Origin: Anaerolineales bacterium UBA2317
GTDB lineage: Bacteria > Chloroflexota > Anaerolineae > Anaerolineales > Villigracilaceae
Length of the DNA: 64,000 nucleotides
Assembly (NCBI GenBank): GCA_002345215.1
Contig: DDVH01000052.1
Location: 231,453-295,452 of the forward strand
Reading direction: 5' to 3'
A program made the translations under genes and the position numbers. The notes below the pieces were generated by a model. That model was not told the DNA's origin and ran no database searches. It worked only from the letters and a program-made list of their open reading frames with translations. Numbering within the stretch: position 1 is the first letter of the stretch; each line of letters begins with the position of its first letter. Positions 48,546-56,972 of this stretch are shown here, piece after piece.

Positions 48546-50036
48546 ATGCATGTTGAACTAAAAAATATCAACAAACATTTTGGGAAAGTTCACGCCAATA
48601 AAAACATTAATCTCACTATTCCATCTGGAAGTATTCAAGGAATTTTAGGGGAAAATGGTGCTGGTAAAAGTACCTTGATGAAAGTCTTATCAGGTTTTAT
48701 TCAAGCCGACCCCGGCAGTGAAATTCTCTTAGATGGTAAACCTGTAAAAATGAATTCACCTGCTGATGCGATTCAGTATGGTATCGGTATGTTGCATCAA
48801 GACCCGTTAGATTTCCCGCCCATGAAAGTTTTGGATAATTTTTTATTAGGCATACCCGGCAGTTTCTTTCCAAACCGAAAAGAAGCCACGCAAGATTTTA
48901 TTTTACTTACACAAGAATATGGCTTTTTACTTGACCCTGAAAATTATGTAGATGCCCTAACTGTGGGGGAACGTCAACAACTTGAAATTATGCGCCTGAT
49001 TTTTCTTGGCGTACGTTTATTTATTTTAGATGAACCAACAACGGGAATTAGTGCTAGCCAAAAAGAAAAATTATTTTCCACACTTAAAAAATTCCCCGAA
49101 CAAGCCATGACGGTGATTTTTGTATCACATAAGTTAGAAGATGTAGAAAGTTTATGTGACCGCGTTGCTGTTTTGCGAGCAGGTGAATTAGTTGGTGAAG
49201 TTAATCCGCCGTATCAAACCAAAAAATTTGTTGAAATGATGTTCGGCAAAGAAGTGACTTTAGGTGATAAGCAACCTACCAAAATTGGTGATACTGTTCT
49301 TGCCATGAACAACGTCGCTTTAGAAGATGCACGCTTAAAAATAAAAGATATTAATTTTGAAATTCATGCAGGCGAAGTCGTTGGTTTAGCAGGCATGGAA
49401 GGTTCTGGGCAAGATTTATTCATGCGGGCATGTGCAGGCTTAGTCCGCCCTGTAGGTGGCAAGATTCAACTCAAAGGTCAGGACTTAAGCGGAAAGTCAT
49501 ATCACACTTATAAACATGCTGGGGTTAGTTTTCTTCCTGCCGCGAGATTGGAAGAAGCATTAGTGCCCGGTTTAACTTTAACTGACCATTTTATATTAGC
49601 CGAACAACCCAAAGGAATTTTTATTGATAAACCTGCGGGTGAAAAATTAGCAGAAGAAAGAATCAAGTCATTCAACATTCGTGGCACACCGTTGAGCAAT
49701 GTTGAATCGTTATCGGGTGGAAATCAACAACGTGCAGAATTGGCATTATTACAAGACCCGCTTGATTTGATTTTGTTAGAACATCCCACACGTGGCTTAG
49801 ATATTGAATCTGTTATTTATATTTGGAATAAATTGAAAGAAAGATGTAAGCAAAATACATCCATTATTTTTATTTCATCAGATTTAGAGGAAATTTTGCA
49901 ATATAGTGACCGTGTTTTGGTTTTCTTCAATGGAAAAATTTCGAATCCGTTAGATGCCAACAAAACAAACGTGAAAGAACTTGGGCAATTAATTGGTGGT
50001 AAGGGTTGGGCTGACGAGGAAGGTTCACATGCTTAA
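48546..50036 (+). CDS. ABC importer ATPase with two nucleotide-binding domains
   Basis: A 496-residue protein with tandem ABC domains, as in sugar and nucleoside importers (RbsA/BmpB type). Domain 1: GENGAGKSTLMK, LTVGERQQLEIMRL and FILDEPTTGIS. Domain 2: GMEGSGQDLF instead of a standard Walker A (GxxxxGK[S/T] is degenerate), LSGGNQQRAELALL and LLEHPTRGLD, with His in place of the usual Asp-Glu pair. So only the first site is expected to hydrolyse ATP well, as is common for this family. It overlaps the first permease gene by 8 bp. Confidence 0.92.
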   Translation: MHVELKNINKHFGKVHANKNINLTIPSGSIQGILGENGAGKSTLMKVLSGFIQADPGSEILLDGKPVKMNSPADAIQYGIGMLHQDPLDFPPMKVLDNFLLGIPGSFFPNRKEATQDFILLTQEYGFLLDPENYVDALTVGERQQLEIMRLIFLGVRLFILDEPTTGISASQKEKLFSTLKKFPEQAMTVIFVSHKLEDVESLCDRVAVLRAGELVGEVNPPYQTKKFVEMMFGKEVTLGDKQPTKIGDTVLAMNNVALEDARLKIKDINFEIHAGEVVGLAGMEGSGQDLFMRACAGLVRPVGGKIQLKGQDLSGKSYHTYKHAGVSFLPAARLEEALVPGLTLTDHFILAEQPKGIFIDKPAGEKLAEERIKSFNIRGTPLSNVESLSGGNQQRAELALLQDPLDLILLEHPTRGLDIESVIYIWNKLKERCKQNTSIIFISSDLEEILQYSDRVLVFFNGKISNPLDANKTNVKELGQLIGGKGWADEEGSHA

Positions 50037-51075
50037 GAGCCGTTGGAGCGGATTATTTTTTCAACTTATCGCGTTGGTACTTTCATTAACTGTCGTTTCA
50101 TTAATTTTATTATCCATAGGGGCTTCTCCGTTAAATGCATTTAGCAATATGCTAACAGGCTCTGTTGGCTCAACTAGAAAAATTGCTGAAGTTTTGGTTT
50201 CATTCGTTCCATTGCTTTTAGTGACAGCAGGATTATTGATTACATTTTCAGCAGGTTTGTGGAACATTGGTGTGGAAGGTCAAATTGTTTTAGGAGCCAT
50301 TGCGAGCGTTTGGGTCTTTCGCATTTTTATTGATAGCACACTTCCACCGTCATTGATTATTTTTCTTTCTTTTCTTGGTGGCATGTTCGGTGGAGCTTTG
50401 TGGGCGGCATTGACTGGTTTGTTAAAAACATTCGGTGGCGTGAATGAAATTTTTGGTGGGCTTGGTTTAAATTTTGTCGCCAATGCCCTCACTTTATATT
50501 TAATTTTTGGAGCATGGAAGCGTGAAGGTGTTGCTTCCATGAGTGGTACTGAACCACTGCCTGATTCATTTTCACTTGATCAACTTGGTGAATTACGCAT
50601 CAGCCCTACAGCATTAATCGTTGCAATTCTTGCAATTGTTTTTGTATATTTTGTTTTGAATGGAACATATTTTGGCTTGAAACTAAAAGCAGTCGGGAAA
50701 AACTTCCGCGCGGCATATTTGTTAGGCATTCCTACTTGGCAATATTCGATGTATTCCTTTTTGATTTGTGGTGCCTTAGCAGGGATTGCTGGCGCGGTAC
50801 AAGTTGCCGCAGTGTATCACCGCCTCATTCCTTCGATTTCAAGCGGGTACGGCTACCTCGGCTTGATGGTTGCCATGCTGATTAATTATCAAGCAATCTG
50901 GGCGATTCCTGTAGCATTTTTCTTTGCGGCATTAAACATTGGTAGTATTCAATTGCCAATTGTGATGCAATTAGATTCTTCGCTCTCTGGCGTTTTACAA
51001 GGTATTTTGGTTTTGTTTGTTTTATTAGTAGAAGGTTTCCGTCAAAAATTTATTAAGAGGTCATCACAAACATGA
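50029..51075 (+). CDS. ABC importer permease 1 (BMP/nucleoside type)
   Basis: A 348-residue integral membrane protein with about nine to ten helices, of the branched BPD_transp_2 family (like RbsC, NupB/BmpC). ATG 50029 lies inside the ATPase gene (ATGCTTAA overlap); the longer frame before it only reads ATPase codons. The ALWNIGVEGQIVLGA and GGVNEIFGGLGLNFVAN segments are characteristic of the nucleoside-type permeases, and the loop GKNFRAAYLLGIPTWQY is the ATPase contact region. It forms a heterodimer with the next gene's product in the inner membrane. Confidence 0.9.
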   Translation: MLKSRWSGLFFQLIALVLSLTVVSLILLSIGASPLNAFSNMLTGSVGSTRKIAEVLVSFVPLLLVTAGLLITFSAGLWNIGVEGQIVLGAIASVWVFRIFIDSTLPPSLIIFLSFLGGMFGGALWAALTGLLKTFGGVNEIFGGLGLNFVANALTLYLIFGAWKREGVASMSGTEPLPDSFSLDQLGELRISPTALIVAILAIVFVYFVLNGTYFGLKLKAVGKNFRAAYLLGIPTWQYSMYSFLICGALAGIAGAVQVAAVYHRLIPSISSGYGYLGLMVAMLINYQAIWAIPVAFFFAALNIGSIQLPIVMQLDSSLSGVLQGILVLFVLLVEGFRQKFIKRSSQT

Positions 51076-52070
51076 CTCAAGAAACGCTTCTGATTGGTTT
51101 AGCAGGTGTGCTTGCCGCCGCCGCTCCGATTGTATTTGCGGTCTTAGGTGAAACATTATCGGAACGTGCTGGTGTGATTAACTTATCCATGAACGGAACA
51201 ATTTTATTGTCAGCAATGGGTGGTTTTGCAGTTGCATACAATACAGATAGTCTCGTGCTTGGATTTTTAGCAGGTATGTTAATCGGCGCGTTGGTCGCAT
51301 TGATTGTTGCCTTTGCAAGTATTACTTTGAATCAATCGCAAGTGGCAGTTGGTTTTGTACTTGCATTAACTTGCCGTGACCTTTCATATTTTCTCGGTAG
51401 TCCTTATATGAATGTGCCAGGTCCGCGTTTGGCATCCATGCCAATTCCTATCCTAAGTGATATTCCAATTCTTGGTACATTATTGTTTCGTCAAGATGCA
51501 ATCACATATATAAGTTTTCTTGCTATTATTCTCTGCTGGGTGTGGATTTATCGCACACGCCCCGGGTTAATGTTGCAAGGCATCGGTGAAAAACCTGCCG
51601 CCGCGTTCATCCGCGGGGCGAACGTCAATTTGATGCGCTATGTTTACACAGTCATCGGTGGCGCGTTGATTGGTCTAGCAGGTCCAGCATTTTCTTTGGG
51701 CGTGCGCGCTGGTTGGATGGGGACAATCTCTGGTTTAGATGGCTTCGGTTGGATTGCATTATCCATCACGATTTTTGGTGGATGGAACCCTGCTCGTGCG
51801 GCATTTGGAGCATATCTCTTCGGGCTTTTGCAATGGCTCGGCTTGGTGTTACAACCCGTATTGACTCAAGTGCCATCACAGGTGTTGCAAGTGGCTCCAT
51901 TCCCATTGATGATATTAACTTTATTACTCGTCAATATCGGCAATGCCGAATGGGTGGAAAGAACGTTAGCCGCTATGCCAGAAAGAACCAGAAAATTTTT
52001 TGCAAAACTATTACGTGCCATGCGTGCTTCTCCACCAGCATCATTGGGTGTGCCGTTTGAGAGGGATTAG
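51072..52070 (+). CDS. ABC importer permease 2 (BMP/nucleoside type)
   Basis: A 332-residue partner permease with about nine helices. TLSERAGVINLSMNGTILLSAM is the N-terminal signature of this second permease type, and GIGEKPAAAFIRGANVNLMRYV carries the cytoplasmic coupling helix. The start overlaps the first permease's stop (ATGA). Together with the BMP lipoprotein and the double ATPase it completes a four-gene importer resembling NupABC/RnsABCD. A strong palindromic terminator follows at 52074-52106. Confidence 0.9.
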   Translation: MTQETLLIGLAGVLAAAAPIVFAVLGETLSERAGVINLSMNGTILLSAMGGFAVAYNTDSLVLGFLAGMLIGALVALIVAFASITLNQSQVAVGFVLALTCRDLSYFLGSPYMNVPGPRLASMPIPILSDIPILGTLLFRQDAITYISFLAIILCWVWIYRTRPGLMLQGIGEKPAAAFIRGANVNLMRYVYTVIGGALIGLAGPAFSLGVRAGWMGTISGLDGFGWIALSITIFGGWNPARAAFGAYLFGLLQWLGLVLQPVLTQVPSQVLQVAPFPLMILTLLLVNIGNAEWVERTLAAMPERTRKFFAKLLRAMRASPPASLGVPFERD

Positions 52071-52073
52071 TGC

Positions 52074-52106
52074 AAACTTCCGAAGTCTATAAGACTTCGG
52101 AAGTTT
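52074..52106. terminator. Intrinsic terminator of the importer operon
   Basis: 14-bp arms AAACTTCCGAAGTC / GACTTCGGAAGTTT with a TATAA loop and trailing T run. CTTCCGAAG motifs like this are another palindrome family of this genome. Confidence 0.82.
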
Positions 52107-52116
52107 TTATATCGGG

Positions 52117-52122
52117 TAAAAT
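52117..52122 (+). promoter_or_regulatory. -10 box TAAAAT before thrC
   Basis: TAAAAT ends 9 nt before the ATG at 52132 without an SD; transcription probably starts at the start codon. It is just downstream of the importer terminator. Confidence 0.5.
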
Positions 52123-52131
52123 TATTTGAAT

Positions 52132-53400
52132 ATGAAGAATTTCATTGGTTACAAATGTTCACTTTGTGGCACTGAATATGTACAAGATCAGGTGATATAT
52201 ACTTGCCCCAAAGATGGCGGGAATTTAGACATCATCCTCGACTTTGATTCGATCAAGAAAAAATTTCAACCCGAAGATATAACATCCAGAACTGAATCTT
52301 CGTTGTGGCGATATTTGCCATTATTACCAGTCTCAGAACCGCCAGGTGATTCAACTCCGCTTCACATTGCAGGTTGGACTCCTACTTTTGCTTTGCCACG
52401 CTTAGCCGAAAAACTTAACCTCAATCATTTATGGCTCAAGGACGAATCTCGTAACCCGACGGCTTCATTCAAAGATAGAGCCAGTGCAGTGGTTGTAACT
52501 CGTGCCCATGAAATCAAATCCGAAATTGTGGTCACGGCTTCCACTGGAAATGCAGGCGCGGCATTAGCAGGTATGGCGGCGGCTGTAAATCAAAAGACGA
52601 TTATTTTTGCTCCTAAATCCGCGCCGCAAGCGAAGGTGGCGCAATTGCTTGTCTTTGGAGCAAAGGTCATTTTGATGGATGGAAGTTATGACGATGCTTT
52701 TGATTTAAGTATTAAAGCCAGCGAAGAATTTGGTTGGTACTGCCGAAATACTGGCTATAATCCGTTTACATTAGAAGGAAAAAAGACTGCCGCCTTTGAG
52801 ATTTGGGAGTGGTGGATAAAAGCGCATCGAGACTGGCATCAGCATGATAGCTCACTTGATAATCATCCTCCACTGACAATTTTTGTATCCGTTGGTGACG
52901 GTAACATTATTTCAGGAATCCACAAAGGCTTTAAAGATTTGTTTGCCTTAGGTTGGATTCCAAACATACCCAGAATCATTGGCGTGCAAGCAGAAGGCTC
53001 ATCTGCGATTGCGAATGCTTTTCATGCTGATACTGAAACAATTACACCGGTCTCTGCTAAGACGATTGCCGATAGCATTTCAGTAGATTTACCACGTGAT
53101 GGAGTTCGGGCCGTGCGCGCAACAAAAGAAACAAATGGAACGTACATCACTGTTAGTGATGATGAAATTATTCATGCAATTGCAGAGTTAGGCAAAGTTG
53201 GCGTCTTTGCTGAACCTGCCGGGGCGACTGCCTATGCTGGCGTTATCAAGTCAACAAGTATGGGCGTGGTGCGAAGCGAAGACCCAATCCTCGTGTTAAA
53301 TACAGGCAGTGGATTGAAAGATGTGCGTGCGGCAATGCAGGCTGTTCCATCTGCTCCAATTATTGAACCTACTTTAGAAGCGGTGAAAAAATTACTATGA
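52132..53400 (+). CDS. thrC: Threonine synthase
   Basis: A 422-residue fold-type II PLP enzyme: O-phosphohomoserine to threonine. A zinc-ribbon-like N-terminus (YKCSLCGTEY and YTCPKDGGNL) precedes the catalytic core, as in one class of bacterial threonine synthases. LWLKDESRNPTASFKDRASA carries the PLP lysine (SFKDR), TASTGNAG binds phosphate, and VLNTGSGLKD is the C-terminal block. YgeX-type diaminopropionate ammonia-lyase was considered because of the nearby yge genes, but the NPTASFKDR motif fits ThrC. ATG 52132 is preferred over TTG 52126. It is the first gene of a four-gene rightward group. Confidence 0.9.
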   Translation: MKNFIGYKCSLCGTEYVQDQVIYTCPKDGGNLDIILDFDSIKKKFQPEDITSRTESSLWRYLPLLPVSEPPGDSTPLHIAGWTPTFALPRLAEKLNLNHLWLKDESRNPTASFKDRASAVVVTRAHEIKSEIVVTASTGNAGAALAGMAAAVNQKTIIFAPKSAPQAKVAQLLVFGAKVILMDGSYDDAFDLSIKASEEFGWYCRNTGYNPFTLEGKKTAAFEIWEWWIKAHRDWHQHDSSLDNHPPLTIFVSVGDGNIISGIHKGFKDLFALGWIPNIPRIIGVQAEGSSAIANAFHADTETITPVSAKTIADSISVDLPRDGVRAVRATKETNGTYITVSDDEIIHAIAELGKVGVFAEPAGATAYAGVIKSTSMGVVRSEDPILVLNTGSGLKDVRAAMQAVPSAPIIEPTLEAVKKLL

Positions 53401-54575
53401 AAAAACAAAGCAATCAACAATGGAGTTATCCTTTTCGTTACACAATGGGTGTTATTCTTTTCATTGCCGTCGTGGCATTTTTAATTTATGCACGTGAAGC
53501 CGTGAAGATGTTAATCATTGCGGGTTTTTCGGCATATTTAATTAGCCCAGCAGTTTTGTTCTTGACTGAAAAAACAAAATTAACACGCATGGCGGCAGTG
53601 AATGTTGTCTATTTTACTGCCATCATTTTTTTCGTGATTGTGCCCATTGGATTAACGCCTGTGTTCTTTGAAGAGATTCAAATTGTAGTAAAAGATTTAT
53701 TAGATGTAACTACTGAATTAAGCAAAATGCTTTCTAAACCGATTCAATTTGCTGGCATGGAATTTCATTTTGAACAACTTGGCGATAGTATCGGACATTT
53801 GCAAGATAACTTCTTAACACCATTACCCGAAGAAGCTCTAGAATTATTAGAAGCCACAACTATTAATGTTTTGTGGTTCTTAATTATTTTAGTAAGCGTT
53901 TATCTGTTTATGATGGAATGGCCCCGTATTAAAGATTGGATGGTTAACCTCGCGCCTGCAGATTATCACGACGATATGCTTGAGTTATATAAACGCTTGC
54001 GAAACGTGTGGATGGCTTATTTACGCGGGCAAATTGTTCTGATGGTTGTAGTGTGGATTGCTTTTACAATTGCATGGGCAATTATTGGTATTCCGGGTGC
54101 AATGGTGCTAGGGATTGCCGCGGGTTTGTTTACTTTAGTGCCAGATGTAGGACCAACGCTTGCGGCTTTACTTGCAATTGCTGTGGCGTTGCTTGAAGGC
54201 TCATCTTGGATTCGCTTGTCTGATGTTCCCAGCATAAATAATTTGATAGTGGCAGGAATTGTATTTTTAACTTATGTTGTTCTTATCAATTTAAAAAATG
54301 CACTGGTTCGCCCAATTATTATGGGGCGTAGTTTGCATATGAACGAAGGGCTGATTTTTGTCGCTATCTTAATTGCCACCATTCTTGCGGGCATTATGGG
54401 TGCATTATTAATTGTGCCAGTCATGGCTTCTGTTTCAGTCATCATGGAGTACTTGCGCCGTAGTATTTTAGGTTTGCCTCCCTTTGCTGATGATGGTGAA
54501 AATCAATTCAAAGTGCCAGAAGAAAAAATAAAACGCAAACGCGGACTTCGCCTCAAACGGAAATCTAGTGAATGA
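53397..54575 (+). CDS. AI-2E family (PerM/TqsA-like) permease
   Basis: A 392-residue membrane protein with about eight helices in the pattern of the AI-2E transporter family: two N-terminal helices (VILFIAVVAFLIYAREAV...), a soluble loop (about 95-160), then the cluster IAFTIAWAIIGIPGAMVLGIAAGLF and LVPDVGPTLAALLAI typical of the family, and a basic tail (KRKRGLRLKRK). Some members export AI-2 or act as Na+/H+ antiporters; the substrate is not predictable. The ATG overlaps the thrC stop (ATGA), and its own stop overlaps the glycosyltransferase start, so the three are co-translated. Confidence 0.87.
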   Translation: MKKQSNQQWSYPFRYTMGVILFIAVVAFLIYAREAVKMLIIAGFSAYLISPAVLFLTEKTKLTRMAAVNVVYFTAIIFFVIVPIGLTPVFFEEIQIVVKDLLDVTTELSKMLSKPIQFAGMEFHFEQLGDSIGHLQDNFLTPLPEEALELLEATTINVLWFLIILVSVYLFMMEWPRIKDWMVNLAPADYHDDMLELYKRLRNVWMAYLRGQIVLMVVVWIAFTIAWAIIGIPGAMVLGIAAGLFTLVPDVGPTLAALLAIAVALLEGSSWIRLSDVPSINNLIVAGIVFLTYVVLINLKNALVRPIIMGRSLHMNEGLIFVAILIATILAGIMGALLIVPVMASVSVIMEYLRRSILGLPPFADDGENQFKVPEEKIKRKRGLRLKRKSSE

Positions 54576-55510
54576 AAATAACATATTCGATTGTTGCCCC
54601 AATCTACAACGAAATAGATAATCTTCCTGAGTTGTATCGCCGCGTCAAGGAAGTGATGGACGCTTCAAACGAGACGTGGGAACTGATTCTCGTTGATGAT
54701 GGCTCTACCGACGGTTCGACAGATAAAATTCGCGAGCTTGCTCAGCAAGATAAAAAAGTTCGCCCTGTTATCTTTGCGCGCAATTTCGGACATCAAGTAG
54801 CCATCACCGCTGGCTGGGATTATGCTCGTGGTGATGCCATTGTCATCATTGATGCTGATTTGCAAGACCCACCTGAAGTGATTCTTGAACTCGCCAAAAA
54901 GTGGAAAGAAGGCTACGAAGTTGTATATGCTGTCAGAAGTGAACGTGAAGGCGAATCATGGTTCAAGAAAGTAACCGCTTCTCTTTTCTATCGAATTATT
55001 TATCGAATCACTGACGTAAAAATCCCAGTAGATACTGGTGACTTTCGTTTGATGGATAGAAAAGTTGTGGATGTTCTCAAACAAATGAAAGAACGCCATC
55101 GCTTTCCACGTGGCATGTCTGCTTGGGTTGGATTCAAACAAGTTGGAGTCACATACAAACGTGCCGCACGTGTGGCTGGCGTAACGAAATATCCTTTTAA
55201 TAAAATGCTTCGGCTGGCATTGAATGCCATTACCAGTTTTTCATACTTTCCATTACAAGTGGCCACATTTTTTGGATTCGTTTCAGCAGGCGTTGCCATT
55301 TTGGCTATTCCACTTGTCATCATCCTTAGAATTGCTGGCTCTCACTTTTTTGAAGGTCAAACCACGACATTGATATCTGTGTTGTTTCTCGGTGGCGTGC
55401 AATTAATTTCGCTGGGTATTCTCGGCGAATACATTGGACGTTTATACGACGAAGCCAAAGGCAGACCGTTATACATCGTCCGCGAAGCACCCGAAGATAC
55501 TGAAAGTTAA
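54572..55510 (+). CDS. Glycosyltransferase family 2, GtrB/DPM1-like
   Basis: A 312-residue enzyme. The GT-A domain opens with YSIVAPIYNEIDNLPEL; the donor-metal DxD is in DDGSTDGS and IIDADLQDPPE, and TGDFRLMDRKV and RFPRGMSAWVGF follow. Two C-terminal membrane helices (about 228-250 and 262-285) anchor it. GtrB/DPM1-type enzymes move a sugar from a nucleotide donor to polyprenyl phosphate at the cytoplasmic face, for later use by GT-C enzymes such as the one suspected at 45048. ATG overlaps the upstream stop by 4 bp. Confidence 0.9.
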   Translation: MKITYSIVAPIYNEIDNLPELYRRVKEVMDASNETWELILVDDGSTDGSTDKIRELAQQDKKVRPVIFARNFGHQVAITAGWDYARGDAIVIIDADLQDPPEVILELAKKWKEGYEVVYAVRSEREGESWFKKVTASLFYRIIYRITDVKIPVDTGDFRLMDRKVVDVLKQMKERHRFPRGMSAWVGFKQVGVTYKRAARVAGVTKYPFNKMLRLALNAITSFSYFPLQVATFFGFVSAGVAILAIPLVIILRIAGSHFFEGQTTTLISVLFLGGVQLISLGILGEYIGRLYDEAKGRPLYIVREAPEDTES

Positions 55511-55531
55511 TTCTTCTCACTTTTACAACCT

Positions 55532-56890
55532 ATGAATCTTTCATTTTTAAAAGACCGCGCCTTTCTGCGCGAAGTGCTTACTATTGCGCTTCCTATTTCA
55601 TTTCAACAACTCATCAATGCCTCACTCAACATGATAGATGTGTTAATGGTTGGGCAATTAGGTGAAACTTCAATCGCCGCGCTTGGTTTATCCAATCAAG
55701 TATTTTTTGTTTTTATACTTTTATTATTTGGGCTCACCAGTGGCATGGCAATTTTTGTCGCACAATATTGGGGTAAAGGTGAAATAGAGCCAATCCGCAA
55801 AGTGCTTGGCATGAGCATGGTCACTACATCGGCAATTGCATTAATTTTTACACTCGCCGCCACACTATTTCCACATCGTCTACTAGGATTTTATACTGAA
55901 GACCCTGAAGTTATTACAATTGGTTCGCGTTACTTAAAAATCGTTGGGCTTTCCTACATTGCAGTTGCCATTGCCACTTCATACATTGCCACATTACGAA
56001 GTATCAAATTAATTAAACTTACAGTCATCGCAACAGTCTGTGCTTTAATTTTCAAAACGATAGTGGGATACACATTGATTTTCGGGCATTTTGGATTTCC
56101 AGCACTTGGAGTTGAGGGTGCGGCAATCGGCACCGCCTCAGGCTGGACTTTAGAATTGATTCTGCTCTTCATCTTAATCTACACCCAAAAGACTCCGCTT
56201 GCCGTAAACCCATTAACCTTCTTTACATTTGACTTTTCATTTTTCTCACGAGTTCTAAGCACAACATTACCCGCTTTGGCAAATGAAATGTTTTGGTCAT
56301 TTGGAATTACAACCTACAATGCTATTTATGCCCGCATCGGTACAGATTCAATTGCGGCGGTTAACGTCAATGCCACCATTGAAGAACTTGGTTTTGTCGT
56401 CTTTATGGGTTTAGGGAATGCTTGTGCTGTAATGGTAGGAAATCGAATTGGTGCTGGCAAAAAAGATGAAGCCTACGAAACTGTTCGGCGAGTTATTATC
56501 TTAAGCATCCTCGCCGCATGGACAGTTGGCTTGTTAGTGTTATTAGCCAGAGATGCAGTAGTAGGATTATATAATCTTTCACCAAGCGGAGAATATAACG
56601 TCCGCATGTTAATGCTGGCAATGGCATTCATGTTATGGATTCGGATGTTTAATTTCTGCACATTTGTCGGTGCTTTACGCGCAGGCGGTGATACCCGTTT
56701 TGCTTTGTTTATGGAAATCTGCTCAATTTGGTTAATCGGAGTCCCCGCCGCATATATTGGCGCGTTTGTTTTGGAATTGCCCGTCTATCTTGTCTATCTC
56801 ATGGTTGGGTTAGAAGAAGTTGCCAAAGCCTTTGTCAGTTTTTGGCGGTTCAGGTCTCGCAAGTGGATTCATGACTTGGTGAATGAGTAA
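55532..56890 (+). CDS. MATE family multidrug/metabolite exporter
   Basis: A 452-residue membrane protein with twelve predicted helices in two halves. IALPISFQQLINASLNMIDVLMVGQLGE and the second-half ALANEMFWSFGITTYNAIYARIGTDSIAA are the matching MATE half-repeats; VGNRIGAGKKDEAY is the inter-helical motif. It is a NorM/DinF-like cation-driven exporter of drugs or metabolites. It starts 21 bp after the glycosyltransferase stop, probably in the same transcript, and is followed by a large palindromic repeat. Confidence 0.92.
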   Translation: MNLSFLKDRAFLREVLTIALPISFQQLINASLNMIDVLMVGQLGETSIAALGLSNQVFFVFILLLFGLTSGMAIFVAQYWGKGEIEPIRKVLGMSMVTTSAIALIFTLAATLFPHRLLGFYTEDPEVITIGSRYLKIVGLSYIAVAIATSYIATLRSIKLIKLTVIATVCALIFKTIVGYTLIFGHFGFPALGVEGAAIGTASGWTLELILLFILIYTQKTPLAVNPLTFFTFDFSFFSRVLSTTLPALANEMFWSFGITTYNAIYARIGTDSIAAVNVNATIEELGFVVFMGLGNACAVMVGNRIGAGKKDEAYETVRRVIILSILAAWTVGLLVLLARDAVVGLYNLSPSGEYNVRMLMLAMAFMLWIRMFNFCTFVGALRAGGDTRFALFMEICSIWLIGVPAAYIGAFVLELPVYLVYLMVGLEEVAKAFVSFWRFRSRKWIHDLVNE

Positions 56891-56895
56891 TCAAA

Positions 56896-56965
56896 GCCAC
56901 AAAGAACACAGAGGTCACAGAGTTTTTTTGAGGTTTTTCTCAAAGGTCTCTGTGACCTTTGTAGC
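56896..56965. repeat. GCCACAAAG...CTTTGTAGC palindromic repeat, possible bidirectional terminator
   Basis: A long imperfect hairpin with an inner perfect part (GGTCACAGAG / CTCTGTGACC) and a T-rich centre. Member of the CACAGAG family; sits between convergent MATE and lycopene cyclase genes. Confidence 0.75.
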
Positions 56966-56972
56966 TAAGAAC

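Noticed and set aside
52132..53400. Diaminopropionate ammonia-lyase (YgeX), expected near ygeY and ygeW
   Set aside because: The zinc-ribbon-like N-terminus and NPTASFKDR motif fit threonine synthase; YgeX has a different lysine-region motif.
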